From an uncultured Verrucomicrobiota bacterium (lineage in GTDB: Bacteria > Verrucomicrobiota > Kiritimatiellia > RFP12 > UBA1067), in assembly GCA_946628745.1 (NCBI GenBank), contig CAMOXA010000054.1:1-8558 (forward strand): DNA of 8,558 nt, read 5' to 3'. The position numbers and the translations under genes are program-made. This document shows positions 1 through 6,883 of this stretch, piece by piece (positions within the stretch are counted from its first letter, which is position 1; every line of letters begins with the position of its first letter). The notes below the pieces were generated by a model. It was not told the origin of the DNA and made no database searches. It saw nothing but the letters and a program-made list of their open reading frames with translations.

Positions 1-21
1 GCCTCTCCGCGTCGTGTTGGG

Positions 22-48
22 TGCCACCCGAGGGCCGTCGAGGTGGCA
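22..48. repeat. Inverted repeat overlapping the first tandem-repeat unit
   Basis: TGCCACC at 22-28 is the exact reverse complement of GGTGGCA at 42-48, giving a 7-bp stem with a 13-nt loop. The right arm is the conserved core of the 22-bp tandem repeat, so 22-28 looks like one unit core in inverted orientation. No coding sequence is recognised here. Confidence 0.6.
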
Positions 49-123
49 GGTAAGACGGGTTGAAGTGGCAGGTAAGACGGGTTGAAGTGGCAGGTAAAGT
101 GGGTTGAGGTGGCAGGTAAAGCG
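37..123. repeat. 22-bp direct tandem repeat, about 3.5 copies
   Basis: Three contiguous 22-bp units begin at 43, 65 and 87, each opening with GTGGCAGGTAA. The first two units are identical. The third differs from them at four positions, all transitions. A fourth unit at 109 matches for about 13 bases and then decays, and a partial unit end (GTCGAG) precedes the first copy at 37-42. There are no spacers, so this is not a CRISPR array. It lies downstream of the pectate lyase stop codon and contains no gene. Arrays of closely spaced repeats of this kind occur as transposase-binding sites at the ends of IS21-family elements. No transposase gene is in view, so that reading is only a hypothesis; a plain minisatellite is the alternative. 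Confidence 0.85.
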
Positions 124-124
124 A

Positions 125-152
125 CGCGAGGCGGTAGCCGGGCTCGCGCCTC
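125..152 (-). terminator. Possible weak terminator hairpin after the pectate lyase gene
   Basis: Two mutually exclusive 6-bp stems start at the pectate lyase stop codon: GAGGCG (128-133) with CGCCTC (147-152), and CGCGAG (125-130) with CTCGCG (143-148). In the minus-strand transcript the GC-rich hairpin is followed about ten bases later by only three U residues, so it is a poor match to an intrinsic terminator. It could instead be a simple 3'-end stabilising structure. Confidence 0.25.
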
Positions 153-1116
153 AATGCCTGTATTTGGCGAACTTCTTAAGCACGGTTTCGCCCTTCTTGT
201 TGAACCAGCTATAGCCGCTCTTTCTCTTGGGGTCGATTTCGTCTATGCTGCGTTTGGGTTCGCCGGAGCGGTCGCAGAAGAACGGGCGGCACTCCTTGAA
301 ATCGTAGAATCTCGCCCAGCGCCCGTCTTCGAGGCGCGTCTTGCGGAACCACTCCGCGGCGCCGCTCACGGCAGCGACGACTTCCGGCGAAGGATTCTCG
401 AGCGTCATCAAAAACACCGTCATATCCGCGGACTCCTGCGAGCAGAACGACGCGAGCTCGTACGCCCTGCCGCCGACCGGCGCGAGCGTCTCGCGGTCGT
501 GCTGCTGGCACCAAACCGTCGGCTTGCCGTCCACGCGTATCTGGCATTTGAGGACGCACTCCAGCCCCTTGTCGAAAGCGGCCTTGCACTTCGCGCGGCG
601 CCCTTCGTCGAACATGTCGAAGCCCTCTTCGCCCCTGCTGGCGTCCAGGAGAAGCGACAGCACGTTGCGCATCGCGTTGTCATTGAAAGTTATCTGGGTC
701 CAATATCCCTCCGTGCGGGCTGGGAACTGGGCCCATCCGCCGTTGGGAAGCTGCGAGGCCAAAAGCCAGTCGAGTCCGCGCTCTGCCGCTTTCAGCGCGT
801 CTGGGCTTTTCTTCGCGGCGTAGTAGCGGGCGAGATAGCGAAGTTCCGTCGTAGTGGCGTTGTTGTCGATTGTCGCTTCCTTGGCTTCGCCCTTTTGCGC
901 GATCACCTTCGCGCGCTTCTTTTCGTCGAAGCGCTTGCGCTTGTCCATGTTCTTGGCCCAGCCGCCGCAGTCCAGCTGGCTGTCCAGAACGTTTTGCAGA
1001 ACATAATCCTCGACAGGCCAGCTGGCGGACTTGTCGTAGCTCTTCGGTTTTGCGAAGGCGGGCAGTGCCGCGAAAGCCGAAAGCGCGAGAACGGATGCAA
1101 TGTATTTTATCTTCAT
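151..1116 (-). CDS. pelA: Exported pectate lyase, polysaccharide lyase family 10
   Basis: This 321-residue protein matches PL10 pectate lyases along its length. These enzymes cleave polygalacturonate by beta-elimination with calcium. Residues 1-22 form a Sec signal peptide with a basic start, a hydrophobic core and an AFA cleavage site, so the enzyme is exported. Family blocks in order are TIDNNATTT (82-90), LPNGGWAQF (123-131), ITFNDNAM (142-149), VWCQQHD (201-207), GGRAYELAS (215-223), ARFYDF (268-273) and GYSWF (301-305). Asp84, Asp146 and Arg217 fall at nearly the spacing I recall for the catalytic and calcium residues of Cellvibrio Pel10A (389, 451, 524). The start at 1116 is preceded by AAGGAG four bases upstream. 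The reading frame stays open to 1482, but that part precedes the signal peptide and lies across the promoter. Eight cysteines in the protein could form disulphides after export. No carbohydrate-binding module is present. Confidence 0.93.
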   Translation of the reverse strand: MKIKYIASVLALSAFAALPAFAKPKSYDKSASWPVEDYVLQNVLDSQLDCGGWAKNMDKRKRFDEKKRAKVIAQKGEAKEATIDNNATTTELRYLARYYAAKKSPDALKAAERGLDWLLASQLPNGGWAQFPARTEGYWTQITFNDNAMRNVLSLLLDASRGEEGFDMFDEGRRAKCKAAFDKGLECVLKCQIRVDGKPTVWCQQHDRETLAPVGGRAYELASFCSQESADMTVFLMTLENPSPEVVAAVSGAAEWFRKTRLEDGRWARFYDFKECRPFFCDRSGEPKRSIDEIDPKRKSGYSWFNKKGETVLKKFAKYRH

Positions 1117-1120
1117 GAAA

Positions 1121-1126
1121 CTCCTT
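1121..1126 (-). promoter_or_regulatory. Ribosome binding site of the pectate lyase gene
   Basis: AAGGAG on the minus strand lies four bases before the ATG at 1116. It fixes the start at the signal peptide, even though the same frame is open for 122 codons further upstream. Confidence 0.75.
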
Positions 1127-1147
1127 GTAGCGTTTTTCACGCACAGA

Positions 1148-1177
1148 ATTTTACCAAATCCGCGGCGCGTTGTACAA
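1148..1177 (-). promoter_or_regulatory. Predicted sigma70-type promoter of the pectate lyase gene
   Basis: On the minus strand a -35 element TTGTAC (1177-1172) and a -10 element TAAAAT (1153-1148) are separated by 18 bases. The -10 hexamer matches TATAAT at five of six positions and carries a TG dinucleotide one base upstream, an extended -10. A start site near 1141 would leave a leader of about 25 nt containing the AAGGAG site. A run of seven A residues (1207-1201) lies about 60 bases upstream of that start and might act as a distal UP-like tract. This is the clearest promoter in the window and fits the only long intergenic gap (1117-1280). I see no operator palindrome over it. Confidence 0.6.
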
Positions 1178-1280
1178 GGGTTCTCGCGCGGGCCGCTTGG
1201 TTTTTTTGGCGCAGAAAGACGCATCGAGCCCGAATGCCCCGAGTCGACATCAAAAATCGAACGGGCCCGGGCGTCTGCGG

Positions 1281-2486
1281 CTACTGGCGGTGGTCGATTC
1301 GTGCCGGGCGGCCGGACCACGCCGCGCGCTGGGTCCAGTCGCTTTCCGGTTCGGTCCAGAACGCATCGTCCGGCGGCAGGCCGAGCGGCAGAAAGACCGC
1401 CATGCACATGTAGACGCTGCCGTAATCGATGTAGCGTTCGGCCAGCATCTGCTGCTCGCCGTTGAATCCGACGCGAAGCCATCCGCCCGGCAGGAAATTC
1501 TCCCGGCCCGTCTGCCGCGCGAGCACCGCGGTGAGGGCGCCGCGGACTGCGCCCGGCTTCGCGGGATAATTCTCCGGCCCGAGAAGCGCCGCGAGCGCCA
1601 GACCCTGGAACGTTCCGAATCGGTATGTTATCGACCTGCCGAAAAGCGGATACGTTCCGTCCGGCCCGATCATGCGTTCCTGAATGTCGGCGAACCGGCG
1701 CAGGCGCTTCTTCGCGAGCGCCAGATACTTTTCGCCGTCCGCGATCCCGTGCGCGGCCATGACGTGCGAGACGTCATAAATCATCGGCTGGATCACGAAC
1801 GCGTTGTATCCGTCCACGGCGAAATCCTTTCCGTCCGCGTAGAGCCCGTCGCCGACGTACCACCCCTTTCGCGTCATGAACGCGTCCATGCCGTATCGAA
1901 GCCTGGCCATGTCGCATTCTCCGGTCGTTTCAAGAAGGAAGGCCTCGATTTCGGAAGCGAAGAGAAGCCAGTTCGTCTCGTATGGTTTCGTCGCACGCGT
2001 TGCCTTCATGCACTCGACGACATTCGAGCGGACTTCGCCCCGGACGCGCGCCCAAAGGTTGGACGGCGCGCGCATGAGGCCCTGCGCCAGAAACGCCGCG
2101 TCGACGAGAGTCTGCGCCGGCTTGTCGAAAGGCATCCTGTCTGGCGAACCGGGGCGGGTTATGTTGTCAAGCGCCTTGAGCGCATCGGCGCGCATTCTCG
2201 CGCGAAGCGTGCCTTCCGGCGTGTCGTCGTCGGGAAGTTCCAGCCAAGGGCCCAGGCCTGTCATGACGCGCCCGAAAGCCTCGAGCTCCGCGACCTGGTC
2301 GGTCCACGTGCCGGCGCGGCGCGGCATGTTGCGGTGCAGCGTCCCGGCCGCGAGATTGGTTATGACGGGATTGGCGATTCCGGCCGCCGCGTCAACCCAG
2401 AACGCGCGGTCCCGTGCGCCGGTCCCGGCCAAAGATGCCGTCGCCGCGGCGGCGGCCGCGACGCAAAAGAGTCTCACTGGATTCAT
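1281..2486 (-). CDS. DUF2264 family protein, probable carbohydrate-active enzyme
   Basis: This 401-residue protein matches the DUF2264 family across its length. Recognisable family blocks are FWVD (29-32), NWLLF (172-176), GWYVGDG (208-214), the NAFVIQPM segment (228-235), IGPDGTYP (273-280), GRSITYRFG (283-291), GGWLRVGF (334-341) and the C-terminal FWTEP (376-380). The first 20 or so residues are an alanine-rich hydrophobic stretch after an Arg, consistent with a signal peptide. The family is helix-rich, resembles alpha/alpha-toroid carbohydrate enzymes, and is often found near polysaccharide utilisation genes; I do not know a proven reaction. The ATG at 2486 has AAAGGA eight bases upstream. 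The frame is open up to 3251, but that part overlaps the FabH-like gene in another frame and is not coding. It starts 17 bases after the FabH-like stop, so co-transcription is likely. Confidence 0.85.
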   Translation of the reverse strand: MNPVRLFCVAAAAAATASLAGTGARDRAFWVDAAAGIANPVITNLAAGTLHRNMPRRAGTWTDQVAELEAFGRVMTGLGPWLELPDDDTPEGTLRARMRADALKALDNITRPGSPDRMPFDKPAQTLVDAAFLAQGLMRAPSNLWARVRGEVRSNVVECMKATRATKPYETNWLLFASEIEAFLLETTGECDMARLRYGMDAFMTRKGWYVGDGLYADGKDFAVDGYNAFVIQPMIYDVSHVMAAHGIADGEKYLALAKKRLRRFADIQERMIGPDGTYPLFGRSITYRFGTFQGLALAALLGPENYPAKPGAVRGALTAVLARQTGRENFLPGGWLRVGFNGEQQMLAERYIDYGSVYMCMAVFLPLGLPPDDAFWTEPESDWTQRAAWSGRPARIDHRQ

Positions 2487-2503
2487 TGCACCATTCCTTT
2501 GTT

Positions 2504-3406
2504 TCAGAGTGCGGCGCCGTGCGCCAGGCGAACGGTCGCGGCGGAGGCCGAAAGACCCGCGCCGAAGCCAGCGACGAGATATCTGCCGGGACGCGCGCGC
2601 GTCGCGAGGGTCAGGGGGATGGACGAGGAGCCGGGATTGGCGAACTCCTCTCCGCTTGTAAGAAGAATGTCCGAAAGCCCAACCGACTTCGCGAGCTGGC
2701 GGACCATGTACATGTTGGCCTGATGGGGCACGAATCCGTCCAGCGGCGGCTCGTCCGCAGCCGCTCTCGCGGCGAACTCTTTGAGGAACGGCGCGACTTC
2801 GGCGGCCACGAACGAAAACACCGCGAAACCGTCCATCGAGATCGGTCCGGCGGCCGGGCACGAGAGGGCTTCGCTGTAGCGCGAGAGCGTCGCGAAACTG
2901 CTGGCACCGCGGCTGTCGCTGCGGACGATTGTCGCCGTCGCGGCGTCGGAAAAGAGCGGCGCGGTGGCCGCGTCGCCATCCGCCACGAAAGGCGATTGCA
3001 CGTCGCCGTCCAGAACGAGGACCGGCCTGGACAGGTCGGCCGAAATGCGCGAAGCCGTGTACAGCGCGTATGGATATGCGCTGCACGCCATCTGCAGATC
3101 CAGCGCCGGTGCGTCCGTCCCGAGAGAAAGCGCCGATGCGGCGCGGACGGCGAGCGACGGGAAGCGCGCCGGCGAAGTGAACGTCGCGGCAACTACAGCG
3201 CCGACATCCGCCAGCGCGCCGCGCGGCAGCCGCTCCGCGGCCTGCATGCAAAGATCGAAGAGAGTCGTGCCTTCCTCGACGACGCGGCGCTTGCGGAATC
3301 CCGTGGCCTCTACCGTCTTCGCCGGTGCCGTCGCCGTGTTGTCCACTTCGACGCCCCCGACTGCGGCGGAGACAGCCTCCAGCACGATCTCGGGAAGACG
3401 CATCAT
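2504..3406 (-). CDS. FabH-like ketoacyl-ACP synthase III
   Basis: A 300-residue thiolase-fold condensing enzyme of the KAS III type. The catalytic triad is present: Cys108 in the QMACSAY block, His228 in VPHQAN and Asn257 in EEFANPGSSSIPL. The glycine-rich C-terminal GFGAGLS (280-286) is also there. The usual FGDGA block appears as LFSDAATA (151-158). The N-terminus differs from housekeeping FabH: the DEWI-type segment that contacts CoA is missing, and the ATGFRKRR plus TTLFDLC pattern resembles a FabH-like subfamily that I recall from surface-polysaccharide clusters of Bacteroidetes. The protein is somewhat shorter than typical KAS III (about 320-350 residues). The primer may therefore be something other than acetyl-CoA; this is inference. 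The ATG pair at 3406 begins one base after the ptsI stop with no clear ribosome binding site, suggesting translational coupling. No acyl carrier protein gene is adjacent. Confidence 0.85.
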   Translation of the reverse strand: MMRLPEIVLEAVSAAVGGVEVDNTATAPAKTVEATGFRKRRVVEEGTTLFDLCMQAAERLPRGALADVGAVVAATFTSPARFPSLAVRAASALSLGTDAPALDLQMACSAYPYALYTASRISADLSRPVLVLDGDVQSPFVADGDAATAPLFSDAATATIVRSDSRGASSFATLSRYSEALSCPAAGPISMDGFAVFSFVAAEVAPFLKEFAARAAADEPPLDGFVPHQANMYMVRQLAKSVGLSDILLTSGEEFANPGSSSIPLTLATRARPGRYLVAGFGAGLSASAATVRLAHGAAL

Positions 3407-3407
3407 G

Positions 3408-5195
3408 TCAGATTATGAGCGAATCCCTGAGCTCGGGCAGCTTCGCCGACAGCCACGCCTGGCACGCGGCGAACGCATCATGCGCGGTGGAGCCGGGCGG
3501 CAGAGAATCCGGCACTTTGGCGTATTCGGCCAGATCCTCCTTCGTCAATCCCGCCAGCACCTTGGATATGACCGGTATGTACGTGGCACTCATCGACAGC
3601 TCGCCGACCCCCAGCGCTACCCAGTAGACGCCCACGACGGGATCCGCCGCGGACTCTCCGCAAACGCTGACGGGTATGCCGCGTTCGTTCGCGGCCGCGA
3701 TAGTCATCTTGACAAGCTTCACGACGGCCGGATTGAGCGGCTGGTACAGTCCCGCGACGGCCTCGTTGCCGCGGTCCGCCGCCATCGTATACTGGACGAG
3801 ATCGTTCGTGCCGATCGAGAAGAAGCCGACGAGTCTGGCGAATTCGGCGGCGTTCAGAGCCGCACTCGGCACCTCGATCATCGCGCCGACAGGCAGGTCG
3901 CGGTCGAACGGCACGCCCGCCGCCGACAGTTCCATTTTCACGTCTTCCAGAACACGCGCGCTCTCCTGCAGCTCCTCCACGCAGGAAACCATCGGGTACA
4001 TAATCCGCACTTTGCCGTACGCCGAAGCGCGCAAAATGGCTCTAAGCTGGGTGCGCATCACCTGGCGGTGCGACAGAAGATAGCGTATCGAGCGGTTGCC
4101 GAGAAAGGGATTGGACTCCTTGGCGGAAATGCCGCGGACGAGTTTGTCGCCGCCTATGTCCAGAAGGCGTATCGTCGCGACCGAGCCTGGCGAAAGCTTC
4201 TCGGCGAAGCGCGCGGCGTTTCGGTACGCTTCGCACTGCTCGTCCTCGGACGGCTCCCTCTCCGCGTTCAGCCAGAGATATTCGCTGCGGTAGAGGCCGA
4301 TGCCGCGCGCGCCGTATTCCTTGGCGCCGGCGACGGGCACGCCGGGGTGGACGTTCGCGCAAATAAGAATCTCGCCGCCGTCTTTCATCGTGCCGGCCGG
4401 GGCGCCGCCGGCCGCGGCCGCGGTCAGCTCGCGCTGCCGGCGCACCAGCGTCTCGAACTGCGCCGCGGTCTCCGCGTCGGGATTGATGGTCACGGCGCCG
4501 TTCGTGCCGTCCAGCAGAATCGTCTGGCCGGCGGTCACCCGGGAAGTTATGTCGCCGAGCCCGCAGACCGCAGGCAGGGCGAGCGCGCGCGCCAGAAGCG
4601 CGACATGGCTGGTCGTCGAACCGCCGTTCATCGCGAAGCCCAGCACGTACTCGCGCGGCAGCTGCACCGTCTCGGTCGGCGTCAGGTCGTCCGCCACGAC
4701 TATCGACGGCTTCTTGAGTTCAAGGTGGGGGTTGTGGTTGTAGCCGGTGAGCGCTTTGAGAAGACGCCGCTCTATGTCGTCGAGGTCGCGCACGCGCTCC
4801 CTGAAATACGGGTCGTTCATGCGCTCGAACTGCGCCCGCGCGCCGTTCGCCGTCTTGCGGACGGCAGCCTCGGCGTTTAGCCGGTCCTCTTTTATGTATC
4901 TGGCCACCTCGGACTGCAGAACATCGTCCTCGAGTATCATCAAATGGCACTCGAACACCCGCACGTCGGCTCTTCCGGTGCGCTCCTTCAGTACGGATAT
5001 CAACCCCTCCAGATCCCGCTGCGTCGCGGCGACCGCCCGCCTGAACCGCTGCATCTCCTCCTGCTCGCGGCCGGGCTCCACCACATATTCCGGAATCGGT
5101 ATCTCGCCGTCGCCGCGGTATACGAACACCGGGCCGACGGCGAAACCACGCGCCGTCGGCAGCCCCGCGATTGTCATCGAAGGACTTTTATTCAT
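3408..5195 (-). CDS. ptsI: PTS enzyme I (phosphoenolpyruvate-protein phosphotransferase)
   Basis: This 595-residue cytoplasmic enzyme takes phosphate from PEP and passes it to HPr. All main blocks are present. The N-terminal HPr-binding and swivelling domain (about 7-240) carries the phosphorylated His197 in GGSTTSHVALLAR. The PEP-binding barrel follows, with GIGLYRSEYLW (298-308), the PMVSC block (401-405), GAMIEVPSAA (437-446), FFSIGTNDLVQYT (458-470) and the acid/base Cys512 in SVCGESAADP. The length is close to the family norm of about 575 residues. The motif around His197 lacks the Arg of E. coli GGRTSH, which I regard as normal family variation. The start at 5195 has no strong ribosome binding site; Met7 (5177) is an alternative. 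It lies 13 bases after the HPr stop, and the order hprK-ptsH-ptsI makes a complete regulatory phosphorelay with no EII permease nearby. Confidence 0.96.
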   Translation of the reverse strand: MNKSPSMTIAGLPTARGFAVGPVFVYRGDGEIPIPEYVVEPGREQEEMQRFRRAVAATQRDLEGLISVLKERTGRADVRVFECHLMILEDDVLQSEVARYIKEDRLNAEAAVRKTANGARAQFERMNDPYFRERVRDLDDIERRLLKALTGYNHNPHLELKKPSIVVADDLTPTETVQLPREYVLGFAMNGGSTTSHVALLARALALPAVCGLGDITSRVTAGQTILLDGTNGAVTINPDAETAAQFETLVRRQRELTAAAAGGAPAGTMKDGGEILICANVHPGVPVAGAKEYGARGIGLYRSEYLWLNAEREPSEDEQCEAYRNAARFAEKLSPGSVATIRLLDIGGDKLVRGISAKESNPFLGNRSIRYLLSHRQVMRTQLRAILRASAYGKVRIMYPMVSCVEELQESARVLEDVKMELSAAGVPFDRDLPVGAMIEVPSAALNAAEFARLVGFFSIGTNDLVQYTMAADRGNEAVAGLYQPLNPAVVKLVKMTIAAANERGIPVSVCGESAADPVVGVYWVALGVGELSMSATYIPVISKVLAGLTKEDLAEYAKVPDSLPPGSTAHDAFAACQAWLSAKLPELRDSLII

Positions 5196-5208
5196 ATGTG
5201 CCGCACGT

Positions 5209-5493
5209 TCACTGCTCGTCCGGAATGTCGAACTTGCGCGAGATCAGCGCCTCCAGCTCATCAAGCACCTCCTCGGCCTGAGGACCGCTGGCCGTCACCT
5301 TCAGCACCGTGCCGCACGAGGCTTCGAGAGTCATGAGAGCCATGATCGACTTGCCCGAGACGACATTGCCGTCCTTCTCGACTTCGACGTCCGCGTCGAA
5401 CCGGCTGGCGGTCTTCGCGAACAGCCCCGCGGGGCGAACGTGCATTCCGTACTTGTTCAGGAGCGTGAACTCCCTGACTATTTTGTCTGCCAT
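5209..5493 (-). CDS. ptsH: Phosphocarrier protein HPr
   Basis: A 94-residue HPr. His18 in the GMHVRPA block is the site phosphorylated by enzyme I. Ser49 in VSGKSIMALMTL is the regulatory site, followed by the hydrophobic surface that HPr kinase recognises. Both sites are intact, so this HPr should accept both PEP-dependent and ATP-dependent phosphorylation. Length and fold pattern are normal (family about 85-95 residues). The start codon lies inside the end of hprK, with a 16-base overlap, and a purine-rich GGGAAG sits six bases upstream. The overlap implies coupled translation of the kinase and its substrate. The ptsI gene follows 13 bases downstream. Confidence 0.96.
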   Translation of the reverse strand: MADKIVREFTLLNKYGMHVRPAGLFAKTASRFDADVEVEKDGNVVSGKSIMALMTLEASCGTVLKVTASGPQAEEVLDELEALISRKFDIPDEQ

Positions 5494-6491
5494 TGGCGTC
5501 TTCCCTTCCGATTGTCTGCCTTTGTCGCCCCTGCGCGACGACGCAGGTGCTTCGAAAGCTCCGTCGCGGGATTGAACCCCGCGGAAATCAATTTCTGCTG
5601 CTGGGCGGCGGCCTCGACGAGATTGACGAGGTCGCGGCCCTCCGACACGGGGATCACGACGTTGGGCACGTCCACCCCGAGTATCGTGCGCGTGCGGCGC
5701 GTCTGCCCGGTGCGATCGACCTCGCCGCGGATTTCGTCAAGCCGCCTGAAGGTGATCACGAGCTGCAGGCGCTTTTCGCCGCGCACAGCGTTTACTCCGA
5801 ATATTCTCGGGATATGCACTATCCCGATGCCGCGAATCTCCATGAAGCCGGCGGTCGACTCGCTCGCGCTGGCGAAGAGCAGATTCGTCGCGACGTCCTT
5901 TCGTATGCACGTCAGGTCGTCGGCGACTATGGCGTGGCCGCGCTTTATGAGGCCGAGCGCCGTTTCGCTCTTGCCGAGGCCGGGGTCGCCCTCTATGAGG
6001 ACCCCCAGTCCGCACACTTCGACCATCGTGCCGTAGATGGACGTACGCGGGGCCGCGAGCTGTTCGAGGACGAACGTCGCGTGGCGCGAGAACAGCCTTG
6101 TCGAGAGCGGGGTCGTCAGTATGACCGCGCCGCACTTCTCGGCCATCGCCACTGCGCCGTCGGACGGCCGGTGCCCGTCGGTCATGACGAACACCCGGGC
6201 CTTGCGCTCGACGAGCTCTTTGAAGCGCGCCTCGCGTCCGCCGGGCGGCATGGAATCGAGGTATGCAGATTCCGCATTGCCCACGACCTGCACCCGTCCC
6301 CACGCGAAGCACTTGTAGAAGCCTGTCAGCGCGAGTCCCAGCCTGTTGACGATGGGCTCTGAAATTACGCGGTCGATACTGGCCCTGCCTGCGGCGATTT
6401 CGAGCTGCATGCGCTCGCCGCCGGCTTCCAGGAAGTCGGCCACGGTCACGCGCGAGCCCCTTACCGCGCTCTTTGCAGGCAGGTTTTTCAT
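5478..6491 (-). CDS. hprK: HPr kinase/phosphorylase
   Basis: A 337-residue protein with both HprK domains. The N-terminal domain (about 15-145) includes the NRLGLALTGFYKCF block (49-62). The C-terminal kinase domain has the P-loop GDPGLGKS (168-175), the RGHAIVADD block with Asp191 and Asp192, MEIRGIGI (217-224), FGVNAVRGEKR (231-241) and the NPATELSKHL tail (307-316). HprK phosphorylates HPr on its regulatory serine with ATP or pyrophosphate and in many species also reverses the reaction. One conserved position is unusual: the His normally found about 15 residues before the P-loop (the I/V-H-G triplet) is Tyr153 here. The last 15 or so residues are basic and extend slightly beyond the usual end. 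The ATG at 6491 has GAGGGG six bases upstream, and the gene begins 15 bases after the hpf stop. Confidence 0.95.
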   Translation of the reverse strand: MKNLPAKSAVRGSRVTVADFLEAGGERMQLEIAAGRASIDRVISEPIVNRLGLALTGFYKCFAWGRVQVVGNAESAYLDSMPPGGREARFKELVERKARVFVMTDGHRPSDGAVAMAEKCGAVILTTPLSTRLFSRHATFVLEQLAAPRTSIYGTMVEVCGLGVLIEGDPGLGKSETALGLIKRGHAIVADDLTCIRKDVATNLLFASASESTAGFMEIRGIGIVHIPRIFGVNAVRGEKRLQLVITFRRLDEIRGEVDRTGQTRRTRTILGVDVPNVVIPVSEGRDLVNLVEAAAQQQKLISAGFNPATELSKHLRRRAGATKADNRKGRRQWQTK

Positions 6492-6506
6492 GTATCGCCC
6501 CTCGCG

Positions 6507-6842
6507 TCAGTTTTTCACGGACGCCGCGCGCTGCTTGCGCACCGTGCCCTTGCGGGCTTTGACGCGCATTCTCAGGAGCTGGCGCTCCGCCCTGGCCGCC
6601 GCCGCGTCGATGACGCTCTTGGCGCTCTCGGAGAATTCCTTGGCCCCGACCGCCGTCGAACCGAGCCTGTTCGCAATGACTTCGGCCATGTACATATGCT
6701 TCTTGACGTCGATGTCTATGACGATATTTATCGTCGTCACCTTCGGGAACTTGGCCGCGAGTTTCTGCATGCGCTGCTCGGCGTACTCCTTGAGAGACTC
6801 GATTCTCACATCGCTGTGTCTCATGGTTACTTCTATGCTCAT
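6507..6842 (-). CDS. hpf: Ribosome hibernation promoting factor, short HPF/RaiA type
   Basis: A 111-residue protein of the HPF/RaiA (YfiA) family, which binds the decoding region of idle 30S subunits during stationary phase or starvation. The pattern is beta-alpha-beta-beta-beta-alpha: an N-terminal strand (MSIEVTMRHSDV), a helix with LKEYAEQRMQKLAAKF (17-32), strands around 36-64, then a long helix (69-93). The final 20 residues are rich in Lys and Arg, as expected for rRNA contact, and are somewhat longer than in E. coli HPF (95 residues). The C-terminal dimerisation domain of long HPF is absent. The ATG at 6842 has a strong AAAGGAG six bases upstream (6855-6849). This is the best ribosome binding site in the operon, consistent with high output of a small ribosome-binding protein. 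The neighbourhood lptB-hpf matches proteobacterial gene order except that rpoN is absent between them. Confidence 0.9.
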   Translation of the reverse strand: MSIEVTMRHSDVRIESLKEYAEQRMQKLAAKFPKVTTINIVIDIDVKKHMYMAEVIANRLGSTAVGAKEFSESAKSVIDAAAARAERQLLRMRVKARKGTVRKQRAASVKN

Positions 6843-6883
6843 TGTTGTCTCCTTTCCTTGTTTGTTCTCGATGAACCCGTTTC

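Noticed and set aside
37..123. CRISPR array
   Set aside because: The repeats are contiguous with a 22-bp period and no spacers, and no cas genes are present.
1249..1280. Intrinsic terminator after the DUF2264 gene (GC-rich CGCCCGGGCCCG followed by five T residues)
   Set aside because: The GC-rich segment is self-complementary only in very tight registers with stems of 2-4 bp, so no credible hairpin precedes the T-run.
82..1413. A 443-codon open frame on the plus strand opposite the pectate lyase
   Set aside because: It is antisense to a clear PL10 gene, is rich in Arg/Ala/His, and shows no domain pattern. High GC at third codon positions leaves such frames open by chance.
1117..1482. Upstream extension of the pectate lyase frame to 443 codons
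   Set aside because: The ATG at 1116 has a strong ribosome binding site and begins a textbook signal peptide. The extension covers the promoter and the end of the DUF2264 gene.
2487..3251. Upstream extension of the DUF2264 frame, giving 656 codons in total
   Set aside because: This part overlaps the FabH-like gene in another frame and has a shadow-like composition. The signal-peptide-like start at 2486 with a ribosome binding site is a better gene start.
4596..4634. Possible active-site defect in enzyme I because GGSTTSH differs from E. coli GGRTSH
   Set aside because: The phosphorylated His197 and the surrounding TSHVALLAR are intact and all PEP-binding blocks are present. The region before TSH varies among PEP-utilising enzymes.
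2964..4880. A 638-codon plus-strand open frame opposite ptsI and the FabH-like gene, with similar long frames at 1170-2723, 4747-6036 and 6696-7601
   Set aside because: All lie antisense to genes with complete catalytic motifs, span gene boundaries, have compositionally biased translations and match no family I recognise.
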